Source: an uncultured Bacteroidota bacterium (lineage in GTDB: Bacteria > Bacteroidota > Bacteroidia > Bacteroidales > F082). Taken from it: a stretch of DNA of 32,540 nt. Positions 10,101-16,497 of this stretch are shown here, piece by piece; the stretch's first letter is position 1; each line of letters begins with the position of its first letter. The notes beneath the pieces were generated by a model that had not been told where the DNA came from, searched no databases, and worked only from the letters and a program-made list of their open reading frames with translations. Where the stretch lies: NCBI GenBank assembly GCA_937912115.1, contig CALDOI010000230.1, positions 1 through 32,540 of the forward strand. The letters run 5' to 3'. A program made the translations under genes and the position numbers.

Positions 10101-10636
10101 TAATAATTACAATTGATGTGCTGCAAGATGATGAGATTTCATTTGCCAGAAAAGTATCATCGGAGGTGGATTATGATTTCTTAAGATTCTACATTGATGA
10201 CTTTAAAATTGATGAGTGGTCGGGAGATAGAAGCTGGGGAGTAGTAACTTATGAACTGCCTATAGGTCAACATTCCTTACTTTGGTCCTACGAAAAGGAT
10301 ATTAATACAACGGGGGGTAACGATTGTAGCTGGGTAGATGATATTATTTTTCCTCCAATGGCAACTATTACTGATATTCAGGTAATAACTTCCAACAATG
10401 ACTTATTGGTTTATCCGAATCCGGGCAATGGGCATTTTTCCTTATCTATTAATTCAAATGTAAATAAAGCAAAGGTTAATGTGTATAATACATTGGGAGA
10501 GTTGGTAGAAAATTTCGAATCGAACTTTACAAATGGACAGGCTAATATTAATTTGCAGTATATTAATCCCGGTTTATACATTATTGAGGTTGTAACCGGA
10601 TCAGGTAGTATGTTTAGAAAAATAGTAAGTAATTGA
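7193..10636 (+). CDS. Gingipain-like peptidase (family C25) with T9SS sorting domain
   Basis: A secreted cysteine peptidase of 1147 aa. The ATG at 7193 opens into a signal peptide (MKKLNLVIIFVMAASFMFGG); eight codons upstream to 7169 are open but add nothing. Residues ~25-200 resemble a C25 propeptide (GCPALPYFAVNILLPPG). The catalytic domain, ~215-600, has YKLLIITPNQYV, YVLLGGDVEYIP, IARFPF, the catalytic His in HHVGHAN (His451) and the catalytic Cys in THGCDCGSF (Cys488), and ends with the family's NILGDPALSVW. Next come beta-sandwich regions and a segment starting FIEDFETGDF. The last ~75 residues (VYPNPGNGHFSLSI...GLYIIEVVTG) are a type A T9SS sorting domain, so the protein should be carried across the outer membrane and anchored at the surface. 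The arginine/lysine preference of gingipains cannot be assumed. Confidence 0.92.
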   Translation: MKKLNLVIIFVMAASFMFGGIIRKTYRISSPQINYRNEFSSITFDNAMLTGQAGCPALPYFAVNILLPPGEVATSIKFVGSNEIDIVGKLTLFPYQTSKPLSDPFASELQYNTDVYNSKRNYPVVQTGGLSTEYLHGHSIAISTFTPLIYIPSENKVSYYQTVEVIIETSVSEKASNALDNLSTSSKSGKKILGLVHNPENINLYLPARNRTGDSYKLLIITPNQYVNSFASLQNVYLSRGIDSQVATTEDIANNSSGQDLQEKIRNYIIQEYQDSDIEYVLLGGDVEYIPHRGFYCYVQSGNGYTSNDIPADLYYSALDGNWNDDGDNKWGEPDEDDLLPEIAIARFPFSNEQELARMIHKSVSYQNNPVLGELTNALLAGENLYMNPDTWGRDYLDLIIGEHSDNGYTTIGIPETYPIDSLYEHDGPWDGTALMNEINEGKQFVHHVGHANTSYVAHLNTSDITNANFYGANGIDHNYTLFQTHGCDCGSFDNSDCIMEKMVTIDNFAVSVIGNSRYGWFNEGQTEGPSAHLHREMVDAMYNEQMNHLGSAFVECKLQTASWVEAPGQYEEGALRWNFYDINILGDPALSVWTAEPITIAVDYEEEIELGTSTTEVMVTSGGIPMENFTCSIVKDGVLLATEETDVVGNAILNFDPVVSEVGQAFLIVVGYNCLPDTSIITFIASSEAYVVYNSHTVFDPTGNNNGICDYGETILLDLAVYNVGATTAMNVISTLIVDDIYITISDNNEQYGNIAPGDTTMAEGAFTFEISPIIPDQRVITFTLICESEGQTWESEFEIIVCAPIPNIGNLLVDDVSGGNGNGKLDPGETAKLFIDLTNSGQSDCGGSIVGLSTTNPYLSISPESVDIDTLVTGESTSVEFNVVLDEAIPYGTVVTFTCDLNMCEYLDNKIFYNTIGLFIEDFETGDFTAFDWQLEGDNGWVISNNNPYNGVFCSKSGGINDNEESHLIITIDVLQDDEISFARKVSSEVDYDFLRFYIDDFKIDEWSGDRSWGVVTYELPIGQHSLLWSYEKDINTTGGNDCSWVDDIIFPPMATITDIQVITSNNDLLVYPNPGNGHFSLSINSNVNKAKVNVYNTLGELVENFESNFTNGQANINLQYINPGLYIIEVVTGSGSMFRKIVSN

Positions 10637-10739
10637 TCAGATATTGAGGCTTTTGCAATACTCTATTTGCACATTCCCCGTTTGTGAAGAATCTTCCTAC
10701 TGCAAAAATTAAACAGATATAGATTATCTATAAATATCT

Positions 10740-10759
10740 CAAAAAGCTCGAGGTTTTTG
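10740..10759. terminator. Weak A/T hairpin between convergent genes
   Basis: CAAAAA (10740-10745) and TTTTTG (10754-10759) can pair around GCTCGAGG. It lies between the stops of the C25 gene (10636) and the minus-strand gene (10767) and gives T-runs on both strands, so it could serve as a bidirectional terminator. The stem is AT-only apart from its end pair. Confidence 0.25.
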
Positions 10760-10766
10760 TTGTTCA

Positions 10767-11582
10767 TCATTTTTTATAATCAGATGGCCGAAACCACTCA
10801 AAAATATCCTCCTGATAAATATTCCACCCTATTAACCATGCAGTTAGATTATTTATTTCAATAGTATTAATGTTGTGATCAACCCTAAGCATTATATCAT
10901 TGGGGTATAATTCACGGGCTTTTTGTTGCCGGTCGATTGTTTGCGCGTAAGTACTATATAGGTCCCATGCGCCATATATGTGCAATGTTTCATGTGCAAT
11001 AACAGCCGAAATAGGCATTGGAGCACCGTTGTTATATTCATTAAACACTAACAGCCCTTCAAGGAAATACTTCTTTTTATTTACTCCCTTTGCATACCTC
11101 ATCGAATAGGGTCTTCCTTTTGCCTTAGCGAAAAGCAATATCTGAATATTATCAGCTTTGTACTTTTTTCTAAGTTTTTTGTAAGCTTGCTTCGAGTTTT
11201 TAAATCCTAACTTTTGCATTGTCCTGTAAACCCAGTCAATACTCTCTTTACCGGTTGCCATTCCCGGTTCAATAACTTCAAATTGAATGTCTTCACTTTT
11301 GTTCAGCACATAATATTTTGGTGCTATATTAACATTGAATTTTTTAGCCTGTGAGGAAAACCATCTATCAGACTCAGTGAGTTTTGATAACATATCAGTT
11401 TTATCAGTTTCTAACCAAGGGTTGTTTGGTGTGGAGATAAAACAAACCAGAGTAATGATGTCACCACTAAATTGTTTAGCACTACCGGCTTTCCATTTGT
11501 CATTATTTTGCGACATTGCGGATATTGAAAATATCTGGAAAATAAAAATTAAAACCAATGAATATACTTGCATACTACGCAT
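10767..11582 (-). CDS. Small exported protein with metzincin-like zinc motif (HExxHxxGxxD)
   Basis: A 271-aa protein I do not recognise by name. It begins with a signal peptide (VYSLVLIFIFQIFSISAMSQ). Near the C-terminus HETLHIYGAWD (His197, Glu198, His201, Asp207) fits the metzincin pattern HExxHxxGxxH/D with Asp as third ligand, and NDIML (Met231), 24 residues later, is placed like a Met-turn. That suggests a periplasmic or secreted zinc peptidase. No T9SS tail and no lipobox are seen. Two starts are possible, 11582 and 11573 (MQVYSLV); the -7 box at 11587-11594 would favour 11573. Expression appears independent of purM, whose stop is at 11640. Function is inferred from the motif alone. Confidence 0.75.
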   Translation of the reverse strand: MRSMQVYSLVLIFIFQIFSISAMSQNNDKWKAGSAKQFSGDIITLVCFISTPNNPWLETDKTDMLSKLTESDRWFSSQAKKFNVNIAPKYYVLNKSEDIQFEVIEPGMATGKESIDWVYRTMQKLGFKNSKQAYKKLRKKYKADNIQILLFAKAKGRPYSMRYAKGVNKKKYFLEGLLVFNEYNNGAPMPISAVIAHETLHIYGAWDLYSTYAQTIDRQQKARELYPNDIMLRVDHNINTIEINNLTAWLIGWNIYQEDIFEWFRPSDYKK

Positions 11583-11586
11583 ATGT

Positions 11587-11594
11587 CAAAGATA
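11587..11594 (-). promoter_or_regulatory. Candidate -7 box for the metzincin-like gene
   Basis: On the minus strand this reads TATCTTTG, identical to the box before the C25 gene. Transcription would start near 11580, at or inside the first annotated codons, so the mRNA would be leaderless from 11582 or carry a very short leader if the ATG at 11573 is used. No -33 TTG at the right distance was found. Confidence 0.35.
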
Positions 11595-11639
11595 ATTTTA
11601 ATAGGTGCATGTAAGAAGAAGATTAAGTTATTTCAGAAC

Positions 11640-12806
11640 TCAATACTTATAAACACCAAATGGTGATGAAATTGTAAGTTTCTTTGAGTCAGATGCTTCG
11701 GTATAGCCAATAATCTGGGCTTCAATATTAAATGATTGAGATATGTGAATAATTTCCTCACTTATTGACTTAGGAACATAAATTTCCATCCTATGTCCCA
11801 TATTGAAAACCTTGTACATTTCTTTCCATTCTGTTCCCGATTGAGACTGAATTAGTTCGAATAATGGTGGTATTGTGAACATATTATTTTTCACAATATG
11901 AAGTTTATCAATAAAATGAAGAACTTTGGTTTGAGCTCCACCGCTGCAATGAATCAGTCCGTTTATTTGGTTTCTGTAACTATCAAGTATTGTTTTTATA
12001 ACAGGGGCATATGTTCTTGTTGGTGACAGCACAAGTTTACCAACATCTACACCTTCTATTGCACTGGCTTGAGTGAGGTTCATATTACCTGAATACACAA
12101 GTTCTTTAGGAACTCCTGGATCAAAACTATCAGGAAAACGTATGGCAAGATCTTTATTAAAAACGTCATGGCGTGCTGATGTTAGTCCATTACTTCCCAT
12201 TCCACCGTTATATTCTGTTTCATAAGTTGCTTGACCACTGGATGAAAGTCCAATAATAACATCCCCGGGTTGAATATTATTTTCGATAACATCATTACGG
12301 CGAATACGAGCACTAACGGTTGAATCAACAATAATTGTCCGAACCAAATCACCAACATCAGCAGTTTCACCTCCAGTTAAGTAAATGCTAATACCAAGAT
12401 CGCGCATATTTTCCAAAAAATCCTCAGTGCCATTAATTATTGCCCCGATTACTTCGCCGGGAATTAAATTTTTATTTCTACCAATGGTGGAAGATATGAG
12501 AATATTATCAGTTACCCCAACACATAATAAATCATCGAGATTCATAACTATTGCATCCTGAGCTATCCCTTTCCAAACACTCAGGTCTCCGGTTTCTTTC
12601 CAATACATATAAGCCAATGATGATTTTGTTCCGGCACCATCAGCATGCATAATGTTGCAAAATTCATCATCTCCACCTAGTATATCAGGAATTATTTTGC
12701 AAAAAGCATTTGGAAATATTCCTTTGTCAAGATTTGCAATTGCAGCATGAACATCTTCTTTGGAGGCTGAAACACCTCTCTGCATATATCGTGATTGGTT
12801 GGTCAT
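11640..12806 (-). CDS. purM: Phosphoribosylformylglycinamidine cyclo-ligase (AIR synthetase)
   Basis: Fifth step of de novo purine synthesis: closes FGAM to AIR with ATP in the cytoplasm. The 388 aa are of the longer Bacteroidetes type. Conserved blocks: RGVSASKEDVHAAI, IMHADGAGTKSSLAYMYWK, QDAIVMNLDDLLCVG, STIGRNKN, TGGETADVGDLVRTIIVDST, SSSGQATYETEYNGGMGSNG, LVLSPTRTYAPVI, HCSGGAQTKVLHF and MYKVFNMGHRMEIYV. The ATG at 12806 (MTNQSRYMQRG) is chosen although the frame stays open to 12911: the added 35 residues would be translated from a GC-rich palindromic repeat (PAFAGRQ), and relatives begin at this Met. It stands alone, 140 bases after the PorE-like gene. Confidence 0.95.
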   Translation of the reverse strand: MTNQSRYMQRGVSASKEDVHAAIANLDKGIFPNAFCKIIPDILGGDDEFCNIMHADGAGTKSSLAYMYWKETGDLSVWKGIAQDAIVMNLDDLLCVGVTDNILISSTIGRNKNLIPGEVIGAIINGTEDFLENMRDLGISIYLTGGETADVGDLVRTIIVDSTVSARIRRNDVIENNIQPGDVIIGLSSSGQATYETEYNGGMGSNGLTSARHDVFNKDLAIRFPDSFDPGVPKELVYSGNMNLTQASAIEGVDVGKLVLSPTRTYAPVIKTILDSYRNQINGLIHCSGGAQTKVLHFIDKLHIVKNNMFTIPPLFELIQSQSGTEWKEMYKVFNMGHRMEIYVPKSISEEIIHISQSFNIEAQIIGYTEASDSKKLTISSPFGVYKY

Positions 12807-12823
12807 AGGTAATTTAGTTATTG

Positions 12824-12845
12824 CCTGCCTGCCGGCAAAGGCAGG
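12824..12845. repeat. GC-rich palindromic repeat element upstream of purM
   Basis: CCTGCCT (12824-12830) and AGGCAGG (12839-12845) form a perfect 7-bp stem around GCCGGCAA, itself containing the palindrome GCCGGC. The GC content stands out sharply from the surrounding AT-rich DNA. It starts 17 bases before the purM ATG, inside what would be its 5' leader. It resembles short dispersed palindromes in Bacteroidetes genomes that show up in false ORF extensions as PAFAGR. No second copy is seen in this window. Confidence 0.6.
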
Positions 12846-12946
12846 GTTAATTGGTCTCCAGTTGTCATTCTTCCATCCTTTCAAAACCTTATAAAAATTT
12901 GTTATTAGCAAGTATTTATTTGTGGTTGACTAAAAGGAATTAACTA

Positions 12947-13294
12947 TTACTCAATTTTAAGCTTATGAGTTTTAGTATTATATGAATAACTACCAAACTG
13001 TTTCATAAGTCTATCGCCAAAAACAAGGCCGTAATTTAGTTTGTGATTAACTTTTACTTTAATGTTTTCAACCTTCTTATTGGCAATATTTATTTCCTTA
13101 ATATTGATTATAGCCCTGTCAGCAATTGTGTTATCAGCAAGAATTCTTTCAGGATCACCTTCAAAATCTTCTTTGCTAATGGCTCCCCACTTCAATAAAT
13201 CCATCGCTTTATCCAGCGAAATCATTGCATCTGCACTTTTGTCGAATGCAAACTCTTCGTTGTAGCCATTAATAATACAGGTAGTTAAGTATGT
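12947..13294 (-). other. Degenerate retropepsin-like (clan AA) domain at the C-terminus of the PorE-like protein
   Basis: Residues ~703-817 follow the pattern of Bacteroidetes retropepsin-like proteases: TTCIINGYNEEFAFDKSA (flap-strand and active-site loop), ISLDKAMDLLKWGAISKEDF (helix after the active site), then EINIANKKVENIKVKV and GLVFGDRLMKQFGSYS (the psi-loop and the LLGxxxLxxFG-like segment). At the active site the usual D-T-G-A reads D-K-S-A (Asp720, codon 13241-13243). The Asp is kept but Thr and Gly are lost, so catalysis is doubtful. Assignment is by motif pattern from memory, not by search. Confidence 0.6.
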
Positions 13295-15400
13295 TCCAGA
13301 ATTAGGTGCTTCGGTAAAAACAATTGCATTATCCTCAGGATTAATGGCAATGTTGATAGTTGCCAGATCAATATTTGTTGCTGAGGGAACATAATCTTTC
13401 CTAAGTACTCTAAACTCGGTGCGACGATTTAACTGATGGGCAGCCTCTTTCTCACTATTATTTGTTAACGACTCGATGAAGGCTTCGTCAAATGTGGTTC
13501 CGCTTGGGAAAGGGAAGCCATCTCTAATAACATCTTTTTTAATTGTTAAAGGAACTCTTTCTCCATAACCTTTTGCAACTAATCTTGCAGGCTCAATACC
13601 ACGAATAATTAGGTAATCAACCACCGATTGTGCCCGTCGTTGTGAGAGTACATCATTTCGTTCATGACTATCTCTTAAATCTGTATGTGCTGCTAGTTCA
13701 ACAACAATATTTGGATTGTCGCGCAAGGTTTGAATTAGGCCTTGTAATGAATCCTCATACTGAGGTAGCAACTCCCATTTTGCAAGGTCATACAGTATTT
13801 CGGGTAGCTCTATAGGTTCAGCAGGAATTGGGCGTAGATTAAAATCTTTAACAAATTCCTTACTAAATTCAACACCTACAGTTGTAAAAGTTCCTTTTTC
13901 GTTAAAATAGTTTTGTTTTGCCACAAGCACTTCATACATAGTGTTTTGCTCGAGTTGGCTTTCGCCAAAGCTATAGAATCCTTCATCGTTGGTTATCGTA
14001 GTAACTGAAAGCCCTGTTGATCCAACCAACTGAACGTTTACGTTACTCATTGCCATCAATGTTCGGTCATCTCTAACTGTACCACTCAAAGAAAATAGTA
14101 AGGGAGGCTCTATAAAGTACCAAATATCTTCCATCCCACGGGTTCCTTTTCTGTTCGAGCTTAAAAATCCAAACTCATCTGTAGGATGAAAAACAATTCC
14201 AAAATCATCATATGTAGAATTTATCGGGTATTTAAGATTTCGTGGTTCACCCCATTTTCCTGAGGTATCTATGGATGTTACAAAAATATCAAGTCCACCC
14301 ATTCCCCCATGTCCATCTGAAGTAAAGAAAAGAGTTGTATCATTTCTTAAGAAAGGAAACATCTCATCACCGGGAGTGTTGATTATCTTACCAAGGTTCA
14401 TTGGTCTTCCAAACGGATCAGATTTAGAATCCCGAAAAGCTACCCATAAATCTTTACCACCCATGCCATTTCTCCTATTTCCGGAAAAATAAATTACAAG
14501 CTCACCTTCACTAATTGCAGGTTGCCCAATGGTTGATAACGTGTCAATCCCATTAATTTCAACCATTTCCGGCTCCGACCATGAACGTCCTGTTCTTCTG
14601 GCTTTATAAATCTGGCAACCTGATTCTTTTTGCTGATCATTGGGACATCTTGTAAAATAGATTGTATTAAACTTCGTATTAAATGTTGCAGCACCGTCAT
14701 TCCCTTCGCTATTGATATTCTCGGTGTTATCAAAAAGCACTGGTTCCGACCATTCATTTTTTCTATCTATTTTAGCTGTAAATAAATCACTAAAGTTTTG
14801 ATCGGTCCATTTATCAGTTTCTTTTCCGGTAGCTCCCTCACGTGTTGACGTAAAAACAATTTCATTATAATTTTCAGTGGTATATGCTGGCGCAAAATCG
14901 GCTTCCCTCGAATTTATTTTCTTGATATTAGTAACTTCATATTTAGATGGATTTTCAATCCACTCTTCAATTACAGCCGTAGTCTCAGCGCCTTTTCGTC
15001 CTCTTACATCTTCAGGAACTCTTTCGGCATATGCATTGAACTGCTGAATAGCTTCTTCATATTCACCGGTAATTTTTAACATGTTTGCATAATGAAGCAG
15101 TATTTCCGGGTTACGTTTATCGAATTCGTTTTTAATGAGTCTCTTATATGATGTTGAAGCTCTTTTATAGTTTCCTGTAAGGCGATAACATTCAGCTAAT
15201 TGTGCTGTTATTCGATTTTTTTCTTCTTTGTTCTTTTTAACTTTGGTGTATGCTTTCTTGTATTTATCAATGGCCAAGGAATATTGCTGTTTCGAAAATG
15301 CTTCATCTGCACTTTTTGCAGGATTCCGCTGTGCGCTTGATAATGAAGGTATTGCGATGATAAATGCGATAAGCAATATACCTGTAAACAACTTATTCAT
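12947..15400 (-). CDS. PorE-like TPR / PD40 propeller / CarbReg / OmpA protein with C-terminal retropepsin-like domain
   Basis: An 817-aa envelope protein, started at the ATG at 15400 because it opens into a signal peptide (MNKLFTGILLIAFIIAIPSLSSAQ); the frame stays open to 15463. Domains: TPR repeats (~25-160), WD40/PD40 propeller blades (~165-430; DLFTAKI, GGKDLWVAFRD, GGLDIFVTSID, GMEDIWYF), a carboxypeptidase-regulatory-like fold (~433-505; SGTVRDDRTL...TNDEGFYSFG) and an OmpA peptidoglycan-binding domain (~530-665; AAHTDLRDSHERNDVLSQRRA, GYGERVPL, NRRTEFRV). This order is that of PorE of the T9SS, thought to tie the secretion motor to peptidoglycan. An extra ~115 residues at the end look like a clan AA retropepsin domain with DKSA in place of DTGA. 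There is no lipobox, unlike P. gingivalis PorE. It is 46 bases downstream of tatA. Confidence 0.88.
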   Translation of the reverse strand: MNKLFTGILLIAFIIAIPSLSSAQRNPAKSADEAFSKQQYSLAIDKYKKAYTKVKKNKEEKNRITAQLAECYRLTGNYKRASTSYKRLIKNEFDKRNPEILLHYANMLKITGEYEEAIQQFNAYAERVPEDVRGRKGAETTAVIEEWIENPSKYEVTNIKKINSREADFAPAYTTENYNEIVFTSTREGATGKETDKWTDQNFSDLFTAKIDRKNEWSEPVLFDNTENINSEGNDGAATFNTKFNTIYFTRCPNDQQKESGCQIYKARRTGRSWSEPEMVEINGIDTLSTIGQPAISEGELVIYFSGNRRNGMGGKDLWVAFRDSKSDPFGRPMNLGKIINTPGDEMFPFLRNDTTLFFTSDGHGGMGGLDIFVTSIDTSGKWGEPRNLKYPINSTYDDFGIVFHPTDEFGFLSSNRKGTRGMEDIWYFIEPPLLFSLSGTVRDDRTLMAMSNVNVQLVGSTGLSVTTITNDEGFYSFGESQLEQNTMYEVLVAKQNYFNEKGTFTTVGVEFSKEFVKDFNLRPIPAEPIELPEILYDLAKWELLPQYEDSLQGLIQTLRDNPNIVVELAAHTDLRDSHERNDVLSQRRAQSVVDYLIIRGIEPARLVAKGYGERVPLTIKKDVIRDGFPFPSGTTFDEAFIESLTNNSEKEAAHQLNRRTEFRVLRKDYVPSATNIDLATINIAINPEDNAIVFTEAPNSGTYLTTCIINGYNEEFAFDKSADAMISLDKAMDLLKWGAISKEDFEGDPERILADNTIADRAIINIKEINIANKKVENIKVKVNHKLNYGLVFGDRLMKQFGSYSYNTKTHKLKIE

Positions 15401-15446
15401 AGTGATAGCTATATTTTGATAATTCATTAACGCTATTGTAATCGAT

Positions 15447-15719
15447 TTATTGAGACTTATCAATAGTTTCTTTATTTGGATTCTCTATTTCTTTTTCAAG
15501 AGATGCTTTATACTCTTCCAATCTTTTTTCACGATCCTGACGATCGCCTTCGCGATTTATTTCTGTTTTAATATCTTCAGAAGCACGCTTGATCTCATTA
15601 ATAAATTTCCCAAGATTTCTTGCGATCTCAGGAATCTTACTGGGGCCAAAAACCAGAAGTACAGCAAGTACTACCAACATTATTTCACCTGCACCAAAAT
15701 CAAAAAATAGTAACCTCAA
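15447..15719 (-). CDS. tatA: Sec-independent protein translocase subunit TatA/TatB
   Basis: A 90-aa protein with the TatA plan: a short N-terminus (LLFFDFGAGEI), one membrane helix (MLVVLAVLLVFGP), the FG-P hinge, an amphipathic helix (SKIPEIARNLGKFINEIKRA) and a charged tail. TatA forms the pore of the twin-arginine pathway for folded proteins in the inner membrane. The start is a TTG at 15719; the Met at residue 14 would cut off most of the membrane helix. TatC is not in the window. It is followed after 46 bases by the PorE-like gene, so both may share a transcript. Confidence 0.93.
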   Translation of the reverse strand: MRLLFFDFGAGEIMLVVLAVLLVFGPSKIPEIARNLGKFINEIKRASEDIKTEINREGDRQDREKRLEEYKASLEKEIENPNKETIDKSQ

Positions 15720-15741
15720 ATCTATAGTGTTTTGTACATGG

Positions 15742-15749
15742 CAAAATTA
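15742..15749 (-). promoter_or_regulatory. Candidate -7 box for tatA
   Basis: On the minus strand this reads TAATTTTG (TAnnTTTG), 22 bases before the TTG start at 15719, which would give a leader of about 17 bases. No TTG is found at the -33 distance. Confidence 0.35.
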
Positions 15750-15811
15750 AGAAAAAATGAACACACGATTTACATCGATTAAGTTGCTTAAAAGACAGTT
15801 TAAACATGATA

Positions 15812-15841
15812 TTGATTATTAAGCTCGTTTTTATATTTTTG
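15812..15841 (+). promoter_or_regulatory. Bacteroidetes-type promoter for the small lipoprotein gene
   Basis: TTG (15812-15814), exactly 19 bases, then TATTTTTG (15834-15841): a full match to TTG-N19-TAnnTTTG. Transcription would begin near 15847, leaving a leader of about 47 bases before the ATG at 15894. It is divergent from the tatA promoter region. Confidence 0.6.
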
Positions 15842-15893
15842 TAGGCTGAAGCGCATAGCTCCAATTACATCTAATATTTAACAAAATAATATC

Positions 15894-16235
15894 ATGTCAA
15901 TAAGAAGTTTAATAATCCTTGTAAGTATTTTAGTTGCATTTGTTGCTTGTGATTCAAATAAATCTTACAAAGTAAATGAAGATAAAACTGGTTATAAAGC
16001 CATAATTGATACATCGATGACGCTTATGGAAATCGCCAAATTGAATAATATTGGTGATCCCTTTTTACGAACAAAGTTGGGTATCCCTGATAAGATTGGA
16101 AAGAATTATTCAATAGCAACAATGGCCAAACGCTTCAATTTTACTATCGAAGAATTAGCTCAAATTATTGAAGAACAAAAAAATAAGCAAGGAAGTCGTA
16201 CCAAGCAGAAAACTGAAAACAATAAGAAGAAATAA
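15894..16235 (+). CDS. Small predicted lipoprotein, function unknown
   Basis: A 113-aa protein with a short hydrophobic N-terminus ending in a lipobox-like VAFVAC (Cys20), so probably lipid-anchored. The middle, ~40-95, is a compact helical region: DTSMTLMEIAKLNNI...LRTKLGIPDKI and YSIATMAKRFNFTIEELAQI. This resembles, from memory and without a search, the small domain attached to some NapH-like 4Fe-4S or DUF4405 membrane proteins (MTLxEIA...LGIP). No cysteines other than the lipobox one are present, so it does not itself bind Fe-S clusters. The last ~20 residues are mostly Lys, Gln and Asn. It has a strong promoter of its own and is followed by 262 non-coding bases. Confidence 0.8.
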   Translation: MSIRSLIILVSILVAFVACDSNKSYKVNEDKTGYKAIIDTSMTLMEIAKLNNIGDPFLRTKLGIPDKIGKNYSIATMAKRFNFTIEELAQIIEEQKNKQGSRTKQKTENNKKK

Positions 16236-16461
16236 GAATTTATTTCTCATTGCAGGCCAGCAATGTCCAATGTATTGTTCGAAATAACATATAAACACTT
16301 GTGAAAAAACGAGTATCGAATTGTAAAATCTCTACTTGCTTGAGTTTTTTTTGCAGGTAATTATAAATCTCAATTTATCTTCCTTATTTAGATACGCTAT
16401 AAATACGTGTTTATATCCAGATATTTACATATTTAAAATTAATAGAATCAAATTGATTCCA

Positions 16462-16469
16462 TACTTTTG
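16462..16469 (+). promoter_or_regulatory. Candidate -7 box for nhaD
   Basis: TACTTTTG matches TAnnTTTG, 28 bases before the ATG at 16498. No TTG at the -33 distance. The rest of the 16236-16497 gap is AT-rich, with a 6-bp hairpin at 16248-16265 that lacks a T-run and a T8 run near 16346-16353 without a good stem. Confidence 0.4.
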
Positions 16470-16497
16470 CGCCCGTATTAATTAAAAATATTTAGAG

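Noticed and set aside
15717-15724. TAGATTTG on the minus strand as a promoter box for tatA
   Set aside because: It overlaps the TTG start codon, so the transcript would begin inside the gene; the next Met would cut the membrane helix. The box at 15742-15749 has better spacing.
16248-16265. CATTGC/GCAATG hairpin after the small lipoprotein as a terminator
   Set aside because: Only a 6-bp stem and no T-run follows.
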